This document shows, piece after piece, positions 1-6,144 of a stretch of DNA of 6,224 bases. Origin of the DNA: Clostridia bacterium (GTDB lineage: Bacteria; Bacillota; Clostridia; Oscillospirales; CAG-272); the NCBI GenBank assembly GCA_017456685.1, contig JAFTIV010000015.1:1-6224 (forward strand), in the 5' to 3' direction. Every line of letters begins with the position of its first letter. The first letter of the stretch is position 1. Under the pieces are notes generated by a model. The model did no database searches. It saw only the letters and a program-made list of their open reading frames with translations, and was not told where the DNA came from. A program made the translations under genes and the position numbers.

Positions 1-1
1 C

Positions 2-220
2 ACAAGCATTAGCGTAGAGGTAAGAGGCTTTGATGATAGCGAGGGAGGTAACTTCTACACCCTTAACCTCATCACCGCAATCGCAGTTAAAACAGCTGAC
101 GGCGTACACTATGTTCAAGCAGGACTTAAGAATTCTCCAAATACAACCCAAACAGTTGATGGAGTTGACTTTAACATAGTAACCGCAAATAGCATCTATA
201 ACCCGACAGCATTATCATAA
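2..220 (+). CDS. C-terminal fragment of an unidentified protein (partial, 5' end outside window)
   Basis: A reading frame is open from the first bases of the window to a TAA at 218-220 and gives 72 residues, starting TSISVEVRGF and ending IYNPTALS. It is rich in Thr, Asn, Val and Ser with alternating hydrophobic residues, which suggests beta structure. It has no membrane helix, LPXTG-like sorting signal or charged tail. The composition would suit the end of an extracellular or surface beta-rich domain, but I recognise no family. It is the only plus-strand gene and converges on the epimerase-like gene, with a hairpin terminator 7 bases after its stop. That terminator, directly after a clean stop codon, is the main reason to believe the frame is real. 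Its start, promoter and function cannot be judged from here. Confidence 0.6.
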   Translation, partial: TSISVEVRGFDDSEGGNFYTLNLITAIAVKTADGVHYVQAGLKNSPNTTQTVDGVDFNIVTANSIYNPTALS

Positions 221-227
221 CTAAACG

Positions 228-256
228 AAAAAGCACCGAGAAATCGGTGCTTTTTT
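228..256. terminator. Bidirectional intrinsic terminator between convergent genes
   Basis: A perfect 12-bp stem (228-239 with 244-255) has a GAAA loop at 240-243. The core is GCACCGA paired with TCGGTGC. Read on the plus strand the stem runs into TTTTTT and ends the partial gene 7 bases upstream. Read on the minus strand the A-run at 228-232 becomes a U-tract, so the same hairpin can end the epimerase-like gene whose stop is at 279-281. No other terminator is visible in this convergent gap. Confidence 0.88.
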
Positions 257-278
257 AATATATTTGTGCTACAGAATA

Positions 279-1154
279 CTATTTGATTTCAACCTTGTAC
301 GAATTTGAGAATGAATAGCCAACAGGAAGGTGAATCATATCGCGCTTTGCCTCAAGGTCGCCAATTCCGCCGTCATCATCGGGGCTTCCGCACCAAGGCT
401 CTATGCAAAGATAAGGCGCATCGCTCTTTGGCTTGTGCCATAGTCCAAGGTATTTAAAATCATTAAAGTACATAGTGATGCTTCTTTTCGATTTTTCTGT
501 CGCAAGAGTTATTTTCTTAGCTGTGTTGTAAAGGAAAATTGCATCATCATCAAACAAATCATGCTTTAAATCAATGCGCTTAGTGCCACCCTGTGCAAAT
601 ACAGGGTCTTTTTTGTCACATAGACACGCAGGAGAGAAGGTGAGCCTTATAGCATCGCAGGCTCTGTTAAATTCAACATAATAATCCTCAAAATCGCCAC
701 CAAAAAGCGGAACATTAAACGCAGGGTGCGCACCAACGCTAAAGATTAGCTCCTTCGTGTCAGTGTTTACAACCTTGTATTTAACAGTAAGCGCCCTGCC
801 CTTAAGAGAGAAGCAAACAAAGAAATTAAAGTCAAAGGGATATGCTTCCTTGGTCTTGCTATCACTTTTTAATAATAGAGTAATTTCATCGTCCTTGCAG
901 GCAACAAGCTCAAATTCGCTATGCCTTGCAAAGCCGTGACAGCCCATTTCGTAGGTTTTGCCCCTGTATGTATATTTGCCTTGACAAAGCCTACCACAAA
1001 TAGGGAACATAATAGGAGAGTGACCAGTCCAGTATTTTTCATCTCCCTGCCAAATGCACTCTGTGCCATCGTCCTTAGAAATAAGCGAGATAAGCTCTGC
1101 GCCAAGACTTAAAACCTCAGCTTTTAAAAATTCATTTTCAATAGTGTATTTCAT
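279..1154 (-). CDS. Aldose 1-epimerase family protein, LacX-like mutarotase
   Basis: This is a 291-residue protein of the galactose-mutarotase superfamily, closest by eye to the shorter LacX-like branch. Family members interconvert alpha and beta anomers of aldoses or bind related sugars. Visible motifs are H45-P-I-M-F-P with G54-R55-L56, then GCHGFAR (H73, R77), GAHPAFN (H143) and CIEPW (E252). H73 and H143 fit the two conserved histidines of the active site, and E252 fits the catalytic base of GalM, so the enzyme looks intact. There is no signal peptide, so it should be cytoplasmic. The ATG at 1154 follows GAGGGGG with a 5-nt gap and is the clear start; the stop is TAG. It has its own promoter (1187-1215) and ends at the shared hairpin at 228-256. 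The exact sugar cannot be read from the sequence; the mannosidase upstream on the same strand makes a hexose plausible. I withhold galM because LacX-like proteins differ in substrate. Confidence 0.88.
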   Translation of the reverse strand: MKYTIENEFLKAEVLSLGAELISLISKDDGTECIWQGDEKYWTGHSPIMFPICGRLCQGKYTYRGKTYEMGCHGFARHSEFELVACKDDEITLLLKSDSKTKEAYPFDFNFFVCFSLKGRALTVKYKVVNTDTKELIFSVGAHPAFNVPLFGGDFEDYYVEFNRACDAIRLTFSPACLCDKKDPVFAQGGTKRIDLKHDLFDDDAIFLYNTAKKITLATEKSKRSITMYFNDFKYLGLWHKPKSDAPYLCIEPWCGSPDDDGGIGDLEAKRDMIHLPVGYSFSNSYKVEIK

Positions 1155-1186
1155 AAAATCCCCCTCAAATAGAATTCTATAACATT

Positions 1187-1215
1187 ATTTTATCACAACT
1201 TGAGCCTAAAATCAA
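1187..1215 (-). promoter_or_regulatory. Sigma-A-type promoter of the epimerase-like gene
   Basis: On the minus strand TTGATT (1210-1215) lies exactly 17 bp before TAAAAT (1187-1192), which is preceded by TG plus one base, an extended -10. Transcription would start near 1180 and give a leader of about 25 nt carrying the GAGGGGG ribosome site. The -35 box lies in the T-rich tail just after the terminator of the upstream membrane-protein gene, so the end of one unit and the start of the next nearly touch. Confidence 0.65.
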
Positions 1216-1247
1216 GAACAAAAGCAGACGCAAATCGCGCCTGCTTT
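1216..1247 (-). terminator. Intrinsic terminator of the marR/membrane-protein operon
   Basis: An 11-bp stem pairs 1221-1231 with 1237-1247, with one G-T wobble and a 5-base loop at 1232-1236. In minus-strand sense it reads AAAGCAGGCGC, loop, GCGTCTGCTTT, followed by TGTTC, an imperfect U-rich tail. It starts 4 bases after the stop of the membrane-protein gene. The interrupted U-tract suggests termination may be incomplete, which would let some transcripts continue into the epimerase-like gene. Confidence 0.75.
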
Positions 1248-1251
1248 AAAT

Positions 1252-2058
1252 TTATTCGTCAGCATCTTCCTTAGGAGCCTCAAGAGATAGCACCTCGTCA
1301 GCCTTTTTCTCGCTCTCTCCCTCAACCTTGCTCTCGAGCCTTTCAGCCCTTTTTTGAGCTTTTGCAAGCTCCTTTTCTTGCCTTCTTATCTTCTTTTGCT
1401 CTCTCTTAAGAGCGAGAAGCGCTTTGTCAACCTTAGGCTTGCTTATAAAGCCGAGCAAAATCATAAAAGCACCAACAAGAAGAATTGTAACAGAAACAAC
1501 CCAAACAACATGAGTGATTGAAAATAGCTTGTTAGCAATCATAACAGAGCCAAGAGAAACAAGACCTATTGACAAAATAAGTGTCCAAAGTGGGTACTTG
1601 TCACCCTCCTCGTGCTTGCAAAGATAAGCCTTTACAATGTAAACGAAGCCTCTTGACCAAAAAGCCATACCAACGATTGTGCCGGGTCCACCTATGCTTG
1701 CTGAATCAAAGTATTGTAAAATAGAGCCTATAGCAACCGCAAAGAAAAATCCAGCCTCAAACACGGTCAAAATCTTAATTGCAGTCTTGCTTTCACGAAT
1801 GATTTGTCTTAGAAGATATCCAATAATGTAGATAAGAATTACGAAGAAGAAAATCAAGCTAAAAAGCCTTGTTCCAAAATCCTTCCACGGAACATCTACA
1901 TCGGACCAAACAGGAAGCAATGCGCCTCCAAGTAATAATAAAAGCGTACCAATAACAAAGAACATCCAAAAGAATTTCTTGTTTCTTGGAAGATGCGCCT
2001 TCTTTTTTATAGCCTCAGTAGCAGGAGCTACTGTTGCATTATCTTTTGCTTGTTTCAT
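1252..2058 (-). CDS. Six-helix membrane protein with charged coiled-coil tail (HdeD/DUF308-like topology), second gene of marR operon
   Basis: This is a 268-residue integral membrane protein. After a basic N-terminus (about 1-28) hydrophobic segments lie near 29-50, 64-84, 96-114, 125-143, 158-176 and 183-205, so about six helices. Residues 209-250 form a highly charged Lys/Glu/Arg/Ala stretch with coiled-coil character, followed by an acidic end, probably cytoplasmic. The paired short helices with Gly-rich turns (GTLLLLLGGALL, then the GLVSLG segment) recall the HdeD/DUF308 family, but this is a topology impression, not a motif match. I chose the ATG at 2058 because AAGGGGGG lies 7 nt before it. 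An in-frame ATG at 2088 would overlap the marR end and has no good ribosome site. The gap to the marR stop is 13 nt and the ribosome site overlaps that stop codon, so translation is probably coupled. Its function is unknown; a membrane target of the MarR protein is the natural inference. Confidence 0.82.
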   Translation of the reverse strand: MKQAKDNATVAPATEAIKKKAHLPRNKKFFWMFFVIGTLLLLLGGALLPVWSDVDVPWKDFGTRLFSLIFFFVILIYIIGYLLRQIIRESKTAIKILTVFEAGFFFAVAIGSILQYFDSASIGGPGTIVGMAFWSRGFVYIVKAYLCKHEEGDKYPLWTLILSIGLVSLGSVMIANKLFSITHVVWVVSVTILLVGAFMILLGFISKPKVDKALLALKREQKKIRRQEKELAKAQKRAERLESKVEGESEKKADEVLSLEAPKEDADE

Positions 2059-2065
2059 AATAATA

Positions 2066-2073
2066 CCCCCCTT
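2066..2073 (-). promoter_or_regulatory. Ribosome binding site of the membrane-protein gene, overlapping the marR stop
   Basis: AAGGGGGG on the minus strand is 7 nt upstream of the ATG at 2058. Its two A bases are the last two bases of the marR stop codon TAA (2072-2074). Ribosomes finishing marR would therefore sit on this site, which favours translational coupling and fixes the start at 2058 rather than 2088. Confidence 0.75.
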
Positions 2074-2503
2074 AACGCGCCTTGGCATAAGACATTACAT
2101 TTTTCTTGACCCTTGATAGAAGGTCGAAAAAGGTTGTCATTTCAGCCTCGCTGAAGCCAGTTAGCATAGTGCGCGCAAAAAGCTCAATAGTAGAAGCGCC
2201 ATCGGCAATTATGTCCTTGGCTTTCTCAGTTGTGCTTAAATAAATAGTTCTTCTGTTACTGCCTCTAAATTCTCCAACAACAAGCCCGCGCTCCTCAAGA
2301 GCACGAAGTGAAACGGAAACATGCGACTTTGAAAGGTTTTGCTTCCTTACAATATCGGTTGCCGTTGCTTCATCAGGGTGATAATGAAGATAAAGCAGAA
2401 CATCAAACTCTCTTGGCTTTAAATTGTACTTTTTGCATACCGAGCTTGTGAATTTCTCATAGGCAATTCTTAAAGCATCAATATGCTCCCATAGTGTCAT
2501 CAT
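2072..2503 (-). CDS. MarR-family winged helix-turn-helix transcriptional regulator
   Basis: This is a 143-residue protein, the usual length for MarR. The N-terminal helix (about 5-26) and the C-terminal helices (about 100-140) would form the dimer interface. The winged helix lies between: NLKPREFDVLLYL (27-39), ATATDIVRKQNLSKSHVSVS (46-65) as the helix-turn-helix, LRALEERGLV (66-75), then the wing GEFRGSNRRTIYLS (77-90) with Arg80, Arg84 and Arg85 placed to reach DNA. TTEKAKDII (91-99) is a typical MarR ending of the wing region. I chose the ATG at 2503 because GAGGTGA lies 7 nt upstream. A longer frame from 2548 would begin upstream of the predicted transcription start. The promoter is embedded in inverted repeats, so autoregulation is likely. 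MarR proteins usually repress their own operon and release on binding a small ligand; the ligand here is not inferable. The co-transcribed membrane protein is the likely regulated target. Confidence 0.9.
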   Translation of the reverse strand: MMTLWEHIDALRIAYEKFTSSVCKKYNLKPREFDVLLYLHYHPDEATATDIVRKQNLSKSHVSVSLRALEERGLVVGEFRGSNRRTIYLSTTEKAKDIIADGASTIELFARTMLTGFSEAEMTTFFDLLSRVKKNVMSYAKAR

Positions 2504-2510
2504 ATTTAGT

Positions 2511-2517
2511 TCACCTC
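2511..2517 (-). promoter_or_regulatory. Ribosome binding site deciding the marR start
   Basis: GAGGTGA on the minus strand stands 7 nt before the ATG at 2503 (a second ATG follows directly at 2500). It overlaps the proximal arm of the 9-bp inverted repeat at 2514-2522, so DNA or RNA structure here could affect both transcription and initiation of translation. Confidence 0.75.
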
Positions 2518-2558
2518 GCGAACAGTTCGTTTTCGAACATTCTAACATATTCGCGAGG
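2514..2558. promoter_or_regulatory. Probable MarR operator region: nested inverted repeats
   Basis: A perfect 9-bp inverted repeat has arms CCTCGCGAA (2514-2522) and TTCGCGAGG (2550-2558), 36 bp apart start to start. Between or overlapping them are a perfect CGAAC-A-GTTCG palindrome (2519-2529) and GTTCG-TTTT-CGAAC (2525-2538). CGAA or TTCG occurs four times within 35 bp. The right arm lies in the spacer between -35 and -10, the central elements around the predicted start of transcription, and the left arm over the ribosome site. A MarR dimer bound at either arm would block RNA polymerase, as is usual in autoregulated marR operons. That the MarR protein itself binds here is inference. Confidence 0.7.
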
Positions 2559-2567
2559 CAAAGTCAA
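2539..2567 (-). promoter_or_regulatory. Strong sigma-A-type promoter of the marR operon
   Basis: TTGACT (2562-2567) and TAGAAT (2539-2544) are separated by exactly 17 bp on the minus strand. TGT directly before the -10 gives an extended -10. Transcription should start near 2532, leaving a leader of about 29 nt. The promoter is interleaved with the inverted repeats at 2514-2558 and begins only 15 bp past the mannosidase stop. Confidence 0.78.
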
Positions 2568-2581
2568 TATATATAACGAAA

Positions 2582-5500
2582 TTATTTTTTGAATTTAAGA
2601 GTTATAAGCTCAAAGCCCTTAATATCAACGCTTACCGCGCCATTGATAACCTCGAGTTCCTCAAGCTCGTTCTCCAAAAGGTCGCAAAGGTAACATTTCT
2701 TAGCCTCGAAGCCAGCCTTGACATTTACCCTTGTGCGAATATTTCTTGACTCATAAAGACGAACAACTGTATCAAGCGTATCCTCTGCCTCCTTAACGGT
2801 TTCGCAAATAACATTTTCCTTATCAAGCGAAATTGCGCTAAACGAGGTAGGAATTGTGCTTGTAGCACCGCTTGCCTTGATAGCGGTCATAGGATAGTTG
2901 AAGTAATATGCTCTCTTAATTGTATCGCACTCAGCAAATGAGCCACTGTGAGGACGAATAGAGTAGCTAAACTCGTGCACACCGTGGTCGGAGCGCTTAG
3001 ATGGATGAACGCCACATTTTAGAAGCGAGAGCTGAATAACTCCATCGTGAATATCGTGTCCATATTTGCAATTATTTATAAGGCTGACACCATATCCGCC
3101 CTCGGAAACATCTGCATACTTGTGGGCACAAACCTCAAACTTAGCGCTGTCCCAGCTTGTGTTCTTGTGAGTTGGACGCTCAATAGTGCCAAATTGAATT
3201 TCGTATGTAGCCTTGTCTGCATTGATGTCAACACCAAATGCCGCCTTTAGCATCTGGCTGTTTTGATGCCAATCAAGTCTTGTATCAAAATCAATTTGAA
3301 GCTCATCATCATAGAACCAAAGCGTCTGCTCAATAGTAGATGAAAGGAATGGACGAGTAATCTTAATTCCAAGCCTTGCTCCGTCGTCAACGATTTCAAC
3401 ATTGCTAACAGCGGTAATAGCTCTGTACTTTTCTGTTGAATGCTCCTGCCACTCCCAGCAGTCATAGCAGTCAGGGAAGTCCTCATAAACTCTAAGCTCG
3501 TTACCGCGCGCACCCTTAGAAAGGAGCTCTCGAGCGTTAACCTTGTCGTAAATAGAGGTGATAATCCAATCCTTATCAAAGCTTACCTTAAGTGCATTAG
3601 TCTCAACCCCGTGTGAGGTTACAACGATAGAATTGCTGTCCTTAAAGCTCTTAACACAGGAATAGCCCTTAGGTGCGATACCCGAAACAAGCACACTTCT
3701 GCCGTCGATATTAACAAGCCCATTTCCAACAAAGGAGTGAGGATTGAATACAACATATCCCTCGCTTGACGCGATTTGAGATGCAATCTGCTCACGAGTA
3801 TCGGTAATTTGATCTCTTGCAATTTCCTGAAGCCAAGCGTAGTCCTTGTCGCTTTGGTCATAAACCTCATCAATTGATGAGCCGGGAATAATATCGTGGA
3901 ATTGATTTGTCAAAATCATCTCCCAGCCACTACGAAGCGACATTTTATCAAATTCCTTGTCAAGCACGCTCTTGCCAATTGTACCAAGAAGCTCTGCATC
4001 AAGATACATAAATTCGCTTACGCGATTGTTTTTCTTGTTCTTAGCAACCGAGGTGTAGGTTCCGCGGTGAAATTCAAGATAAAGCTCGCCCTTCCATTTT
4101 GGGAGAAGAGGGTTATTCTCAATTTTCTTTTCAAGACGCTTGAGAAAATCTCCGGCAAATTCCATCTTAGCGGTAGGAATACCGGGAATACCCTTTTCCT
4201 GACGCCTGTAATACTCAAGATACTCAATTGTAGGTCCGCCACCGCCGTCGCCATAGCCAAAGGAGTCAATTGCCTCGTTTGTGAGCATCTTTTGCTGATA
4301 TCTATATCTTGTACCCTTTATCATATTTGGAGAGGTACAGCCATTATAGGAGGTTCCGCGCTGGAAGCCCTCGCTGTAGTCTTGAGCACTCAAGAAATAT
4401 GTATTGATTGCTGTGCCGTCAATTCCGTGCCAAGCAAAGGTGTCATAGGGCACAAGGTTAGTGTCATTCCAGCTGATTTTGGAGGTTACAAACCAATCAA
4501 CACCTGATTTCTTAAGAATTTGAGGAAGCGCAGCAGAGTAGCCAAATACATCAGGCAACCAGAGAATACGGCTGTCAACACCAAATTCATTTTTGAAGAA
4601 GCGCTTGCCGTAAAGCACCTGTCTTACAAGGCTCTCACCAGAGGAAAGGTTGCAGTCTGCCTCAACCCACATCGCACCCTCGCACTCCCAACGACCCTCG
4701 CGTACGCGCTGACGAAGCTCCTCAAACTTGTCAGGAGCCTCCTCCTTGAGGTTTTTAAGAAGATGAGGCTGTGAGCTAAAGAATTTATACTCTGGATACT
4801 TTTTCATAAGGTCAAGCACAGTGCAGAACGAGCGCTGAACCTTCTCGCGTGTTTGCTTAAGCGTCCAAACCCACGCACAGTCAATATGAGTGTGACCTAT
4901 ACAAATAACCGTCTCGGGCTGAGTTTCGCAATATTTTCCATAAAATTCGCTTGTCATAAACGACTTGGCACGACGAACAGACTCCATAAACTCCTGCGAG
5001 CCAATATCGTAAAGCTCAAGCATAGAAACAGCCTCGTCAAGATATTTAAGAATAGTCGCATACTCGTGCGTTCTCTTGTCAAGAAGCTCAATAACCTCAA
5101 AGGGAACGCGCAAATCATACCAAAGGCTCTCCACCTCAGTATTTACGCTTCTAAGTGTGAGGAAAAGACGCGAGCGCTCAACTCTTGCACCCGTGTAGGC
5201 ATAAAGGAAAATATCATTTTTAGCATTCGGGTCAAGCTCAATATACTGGTGGTTTATGTCCATTCCCTGACGAAGCACGCCATCAATATAAATCAAAAAT
5301 TGAGGATTGTTTGGGTCCCAGCCGTCACAATAATCAGTTCCTATGTGAAGCTGAATAGCCCCACCCCTCATATCCTCTGGAACATTGATTGTGAAATGGA
5401 ACCACGCGTGCGTGTCCCAGCCCTCGCCCCACCACTGGTCCTTTTCAAAGGGCTTGAAATTGCTAAGAGAGGGTAGCACATTGCCAACCTTGTAATCACA

Positions 5501-5599
5501 GCTAAAGAATTCGACATTCTCAATTCTTACCTGCTTTGGATATCTTGCACCATCAAGCACCTCAATATATCTTTTTACTTTTTTGAATTTTGCTTCCAT
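2582..5599 (-). CDS. Cytosolic GH38 alpha-mannosidase
   Basis: This is a 1005-residue glycoside hydrolase family 38 enzyme that removes alpha-linked mannose by a retaining, metal-dependent mechanism. An N-terminal beta-rich domain covers about 1-225. The catalytic domain follows: GHTHIDCAWVWT (235-246) supplies metal ligands H238 and D240, LPDVFGYS (348-355) the nucleophile and ligand D350, and NQFHDIIPGSS (565-575) the fourth ligand H568. A helical middle segment and the beta-sandwich C-terminal region complete the fold, with the conserved-looking RLYE (947-950), DLLE (973-976) and final GFELITLKF. All key residues are present and the length is normal for the ER/cytosolic (MAN2C1-like) bacterial type. 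There is no signal peptide, so it should act on imported manno-oligosaccharides or glycan fragments. The ATG at 5599 follows AGGAG with an 8-nt gap. It has its own promoter, and no transporter or sugar regulator is adjacent. No terminator is visible after the stop at 2582, so read-through into marR is possible. Linkage preference cannot be read from the sequence. Confidence 0.95.
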   Translation of the reverse strand: MEAKFKKVKRYIEVLDGARYPKQVRIENVEFFSCDYKVGNVLPSLSNFKPFEKDQWWGEGWDTHAWFHFTINVPEDMRGGAIQLHIGTDYCDGWDPNNPQFLIYIDGVLRQGMDINHQYIELDPNAKNDIFLYAYTGARVERSRLFLTLRSVNTEVESLWYDLRVPFEVIELLDKRTHEYATILKYLDEAVSMLELYDIGSQEFMESVRRAKSFMTSEFYGKYCETQPETVICIGHTHIDCAWVWTLKQTREKVQRSFCTVLDLMKKYPEYKFFSSQPHLLKNLKEEAPDKFEELRQRVREGRWECEGAMWVEADCNLSSGESLVRQVLYGKRFFKNEFGVDSRILWLPDVFGYSAALPQILKKSGVDWFVTSKISWNDTNLVPYDTFAWHGIDGTAINTYFLSAQDYSEGFQRGTSYNGCTSPNMIKGTRYRYQQKMLTNEAIDSFGYGDGGGGPTIEYLEYYRRQEKGIPGIPTAKMEFAGDFLKRLEKKIENNPLLPKWKGELYLEFHRGTYTSVAKNKKNNRVSEFMYLDAELLGTIGKSVLDKEFDKMSLRSGWEMILTNQFHDIIPGSSIDEVYDQSDKDYAWLQEIARDQITDTREQIASQIASSEGYVVFNPHSFVGNGLVNIDGRSVLVSGIAPKGYSCVKSFKDSNSIVVTSHGVETNALKVSFDKDWIITSIYDKVNARELLSKGARGNELRVYEDFPDCYDCWEWQEHSTEKYRAITAVSNVEIVDDGARLGIKITRPFLSSTIEQTLWFYDDELQIDFDTRLDWHQNSQMLKAAFGVDINADKATYEIQFGTIERPTHKNTSWDSAKFEVCAHKYADVSEGGYGVSLINNCKYGHDIHDGVIQLSLLKCGVHPSKRSDHGVHEFSYSIRPHSGSFAECDTIKRAYYFNYPMTAIKASGATSTIPTSFSAISLDKENVICETVKEAEDTLDTVVRLYESRNIRTRVNVKAGFEAKKCYLCDLLENELEELEVINGAVSVDIKGFELITLKFKK

Positions 5600-5632
5600 A
5601 ATGAAAACTCCTATAAATAATATATATAAATA

Positions 5633-5661
5633 AGTGTATCATAAATATTCGTTCAATTCAA
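5633..5661 (-). promoter_or_regulatory. Probable promoter of the alpha-mannosidase gene
   Basis: TTGAAT (5656-5661) is 17 bp from TACACT (5633-5638) on the minus strand, with TGA before the -10 making an extended -10. The -10 itself is a moderate match (4 of 6). Transcription would start near 5626, giving a leader of about 27 nt. The leader is very A/T-rich and contains TATAAATAA twice on the plus strand (5612-5620 and 5625-5633), 13 bp apart. No clear operator palindrome for a sugar-responsive repressor, nor a convincing cre site, is visible. Confidence 0.55.
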
Positions 5662-5671
5662 TACCTAAAAG

Positions 5672-5697
5672 AAAAAAAGCAAGGTTTACCTTGCTTT
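5672..5697 (-). terminator. Intrinsic terminator of the small membrane-protein gene
   Basis: A perfect 9-bp stem (5676-5684 with 5689-5697) has a 4-base loop at 5685-5688. On the minus strand it reads AAAGCAAGG, TAAA, CCTTGCTTT and continues into a T-run down to 5672. It begins 4 bases after the TAG stop at 5702-5704, and separates this gene from the mannosidase promoter. Confidence 0.88.
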
Positions 5698-5701
5698 AAT
5701 A

Positions 5702-6109
5702 CTATTTATTTAGCCTTGCGCGAATTACGGTGCTGATTTCTGCGCTTGTAATTAAAATCACAGAAATAATACCACTTATTACAGTGTAGTGGTCCACAAC
5801 AAGAGGCATAATCGAAAATGCAAACGCAACCCACGACAAAATAGAGAGCGCCATATATAAGGAGCGCTTTTGCTCCTTAATGAAGAATGAAGCAATAACG
5901 ATAATAGTAATTACGACAGTCAAAACAGCGCAAATAAACGGACTCGAATCCCCGCTTGCCCCTAAAACTACGAGGTCAAAATATGCGTGATACATAGTTG
6001 TTCTCAAGCCCTCGCCAAGCGCCCATCTCATTTGAACACCATAGGGAATTGCCTCTAAAAAAATAGCAACGGCAAGAATTATAACATTTAAAATTTTCAA
6101 TTTTTTCAT
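5702..6109 (-). CDS. Small four-helix membrane protein of unknown function
   Basis: This is a 135-residue integral membrane protein that I cannot assign to a named family. Hydrophobic segments lie near 6-24, 56-77, 84-104 and 107-128. The first is preceded by the basic start MKKLKK-like stretch MKKLK and followed by a soluble loop (25-55) containing Arg28, Arg36, His41 and the HAYFDLVVLG segment. The short basic linker FIKEQKRS (76-83) lies between helices two and three, and the end RARLNK (130-135) is basic, so both probably face the cytoplasm. The motif LEAIPYG (18-24) at the end of helix one is a distinctive signature for a homology search. The ATG at 6109 is preceded by GGCGGTGAT, a near-full Shine-Dalgarno match. 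It is a single-gene unit with its own promoter (6145-6173) and terminator (5672-5697), with no obvious functional tie to the mannosidase downstream. Confidence 0.8.
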   Translation of the reverse strand: MKKLKILNVIILAVAIFLEAIPYGVQMRWALGEGLRTTMYHAYFDLVVLGASGDSSPFICAVLTVVITIIVIASFFIKEQKRSLYMALSILSWVAFAFSIMPLVVDHYTVISGIISVILITSAEISTVIRARLNK

Positions 6110-6144
6110 TCAATCACCGCCCTAATGTAGCCTAATCTAAAACT

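Noticed and set aside
2059..2088. Upstream ATG at 2088 extending the membrane protein by 10 residues
   Set aside because: It overlaps the end of marR and lacks a good ribosome site, while AAGGGGGG is 7 nt before the ATG at 2058. The extra residues simply translate that ribosome site.
2504..2548. Upstream ATG at 2548 extending the MarR protein by 15 residues
   Set aside because: It lies upstream of the predicted transcription start near 2532 and within the -10/operator region, has no ribosome site, and the added residues are not part of the MarR fold. The ATG at 2503 has GAGGTGA at the right distance.
2514..2558. The 9-bp inverted repeat as an RNA hairpin or attenuator in the marR leader
   Set aside because: The 5' arm (2550-2558) lies in the spacer between -35 and -10, upstream of the predicted transcript start, so it would not be in the marR RNA. 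A DNA operator explains it better, unless read-through from the mannosidase gene matters.
2568..2584. Possible terminator right after the mannosidase stop
   Set aside because: The sequence downstream of the stop is A/T-rich but forms no G/C-containing stem before the marR promoter, so no terminator is called.
3896..5476. Plus-strand open frames of about 200 codons (3896-4507 and 4853-5476) opposite the mannosidase gene
   Set aside because: They lie antisense within a well-supported GH38 gene, have no recognisable domain or convincing ribosome site, and their low-complexity Leu/Lys/Ala-rich translations are typical of shadow frames.
5612..5633. Direct repeat TATAAATAA in the mannosidase leader
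   Set aside because: It is low-complexity A/T sequence where such repeats are expected by chance; no symmetry or associated regulator is seen.
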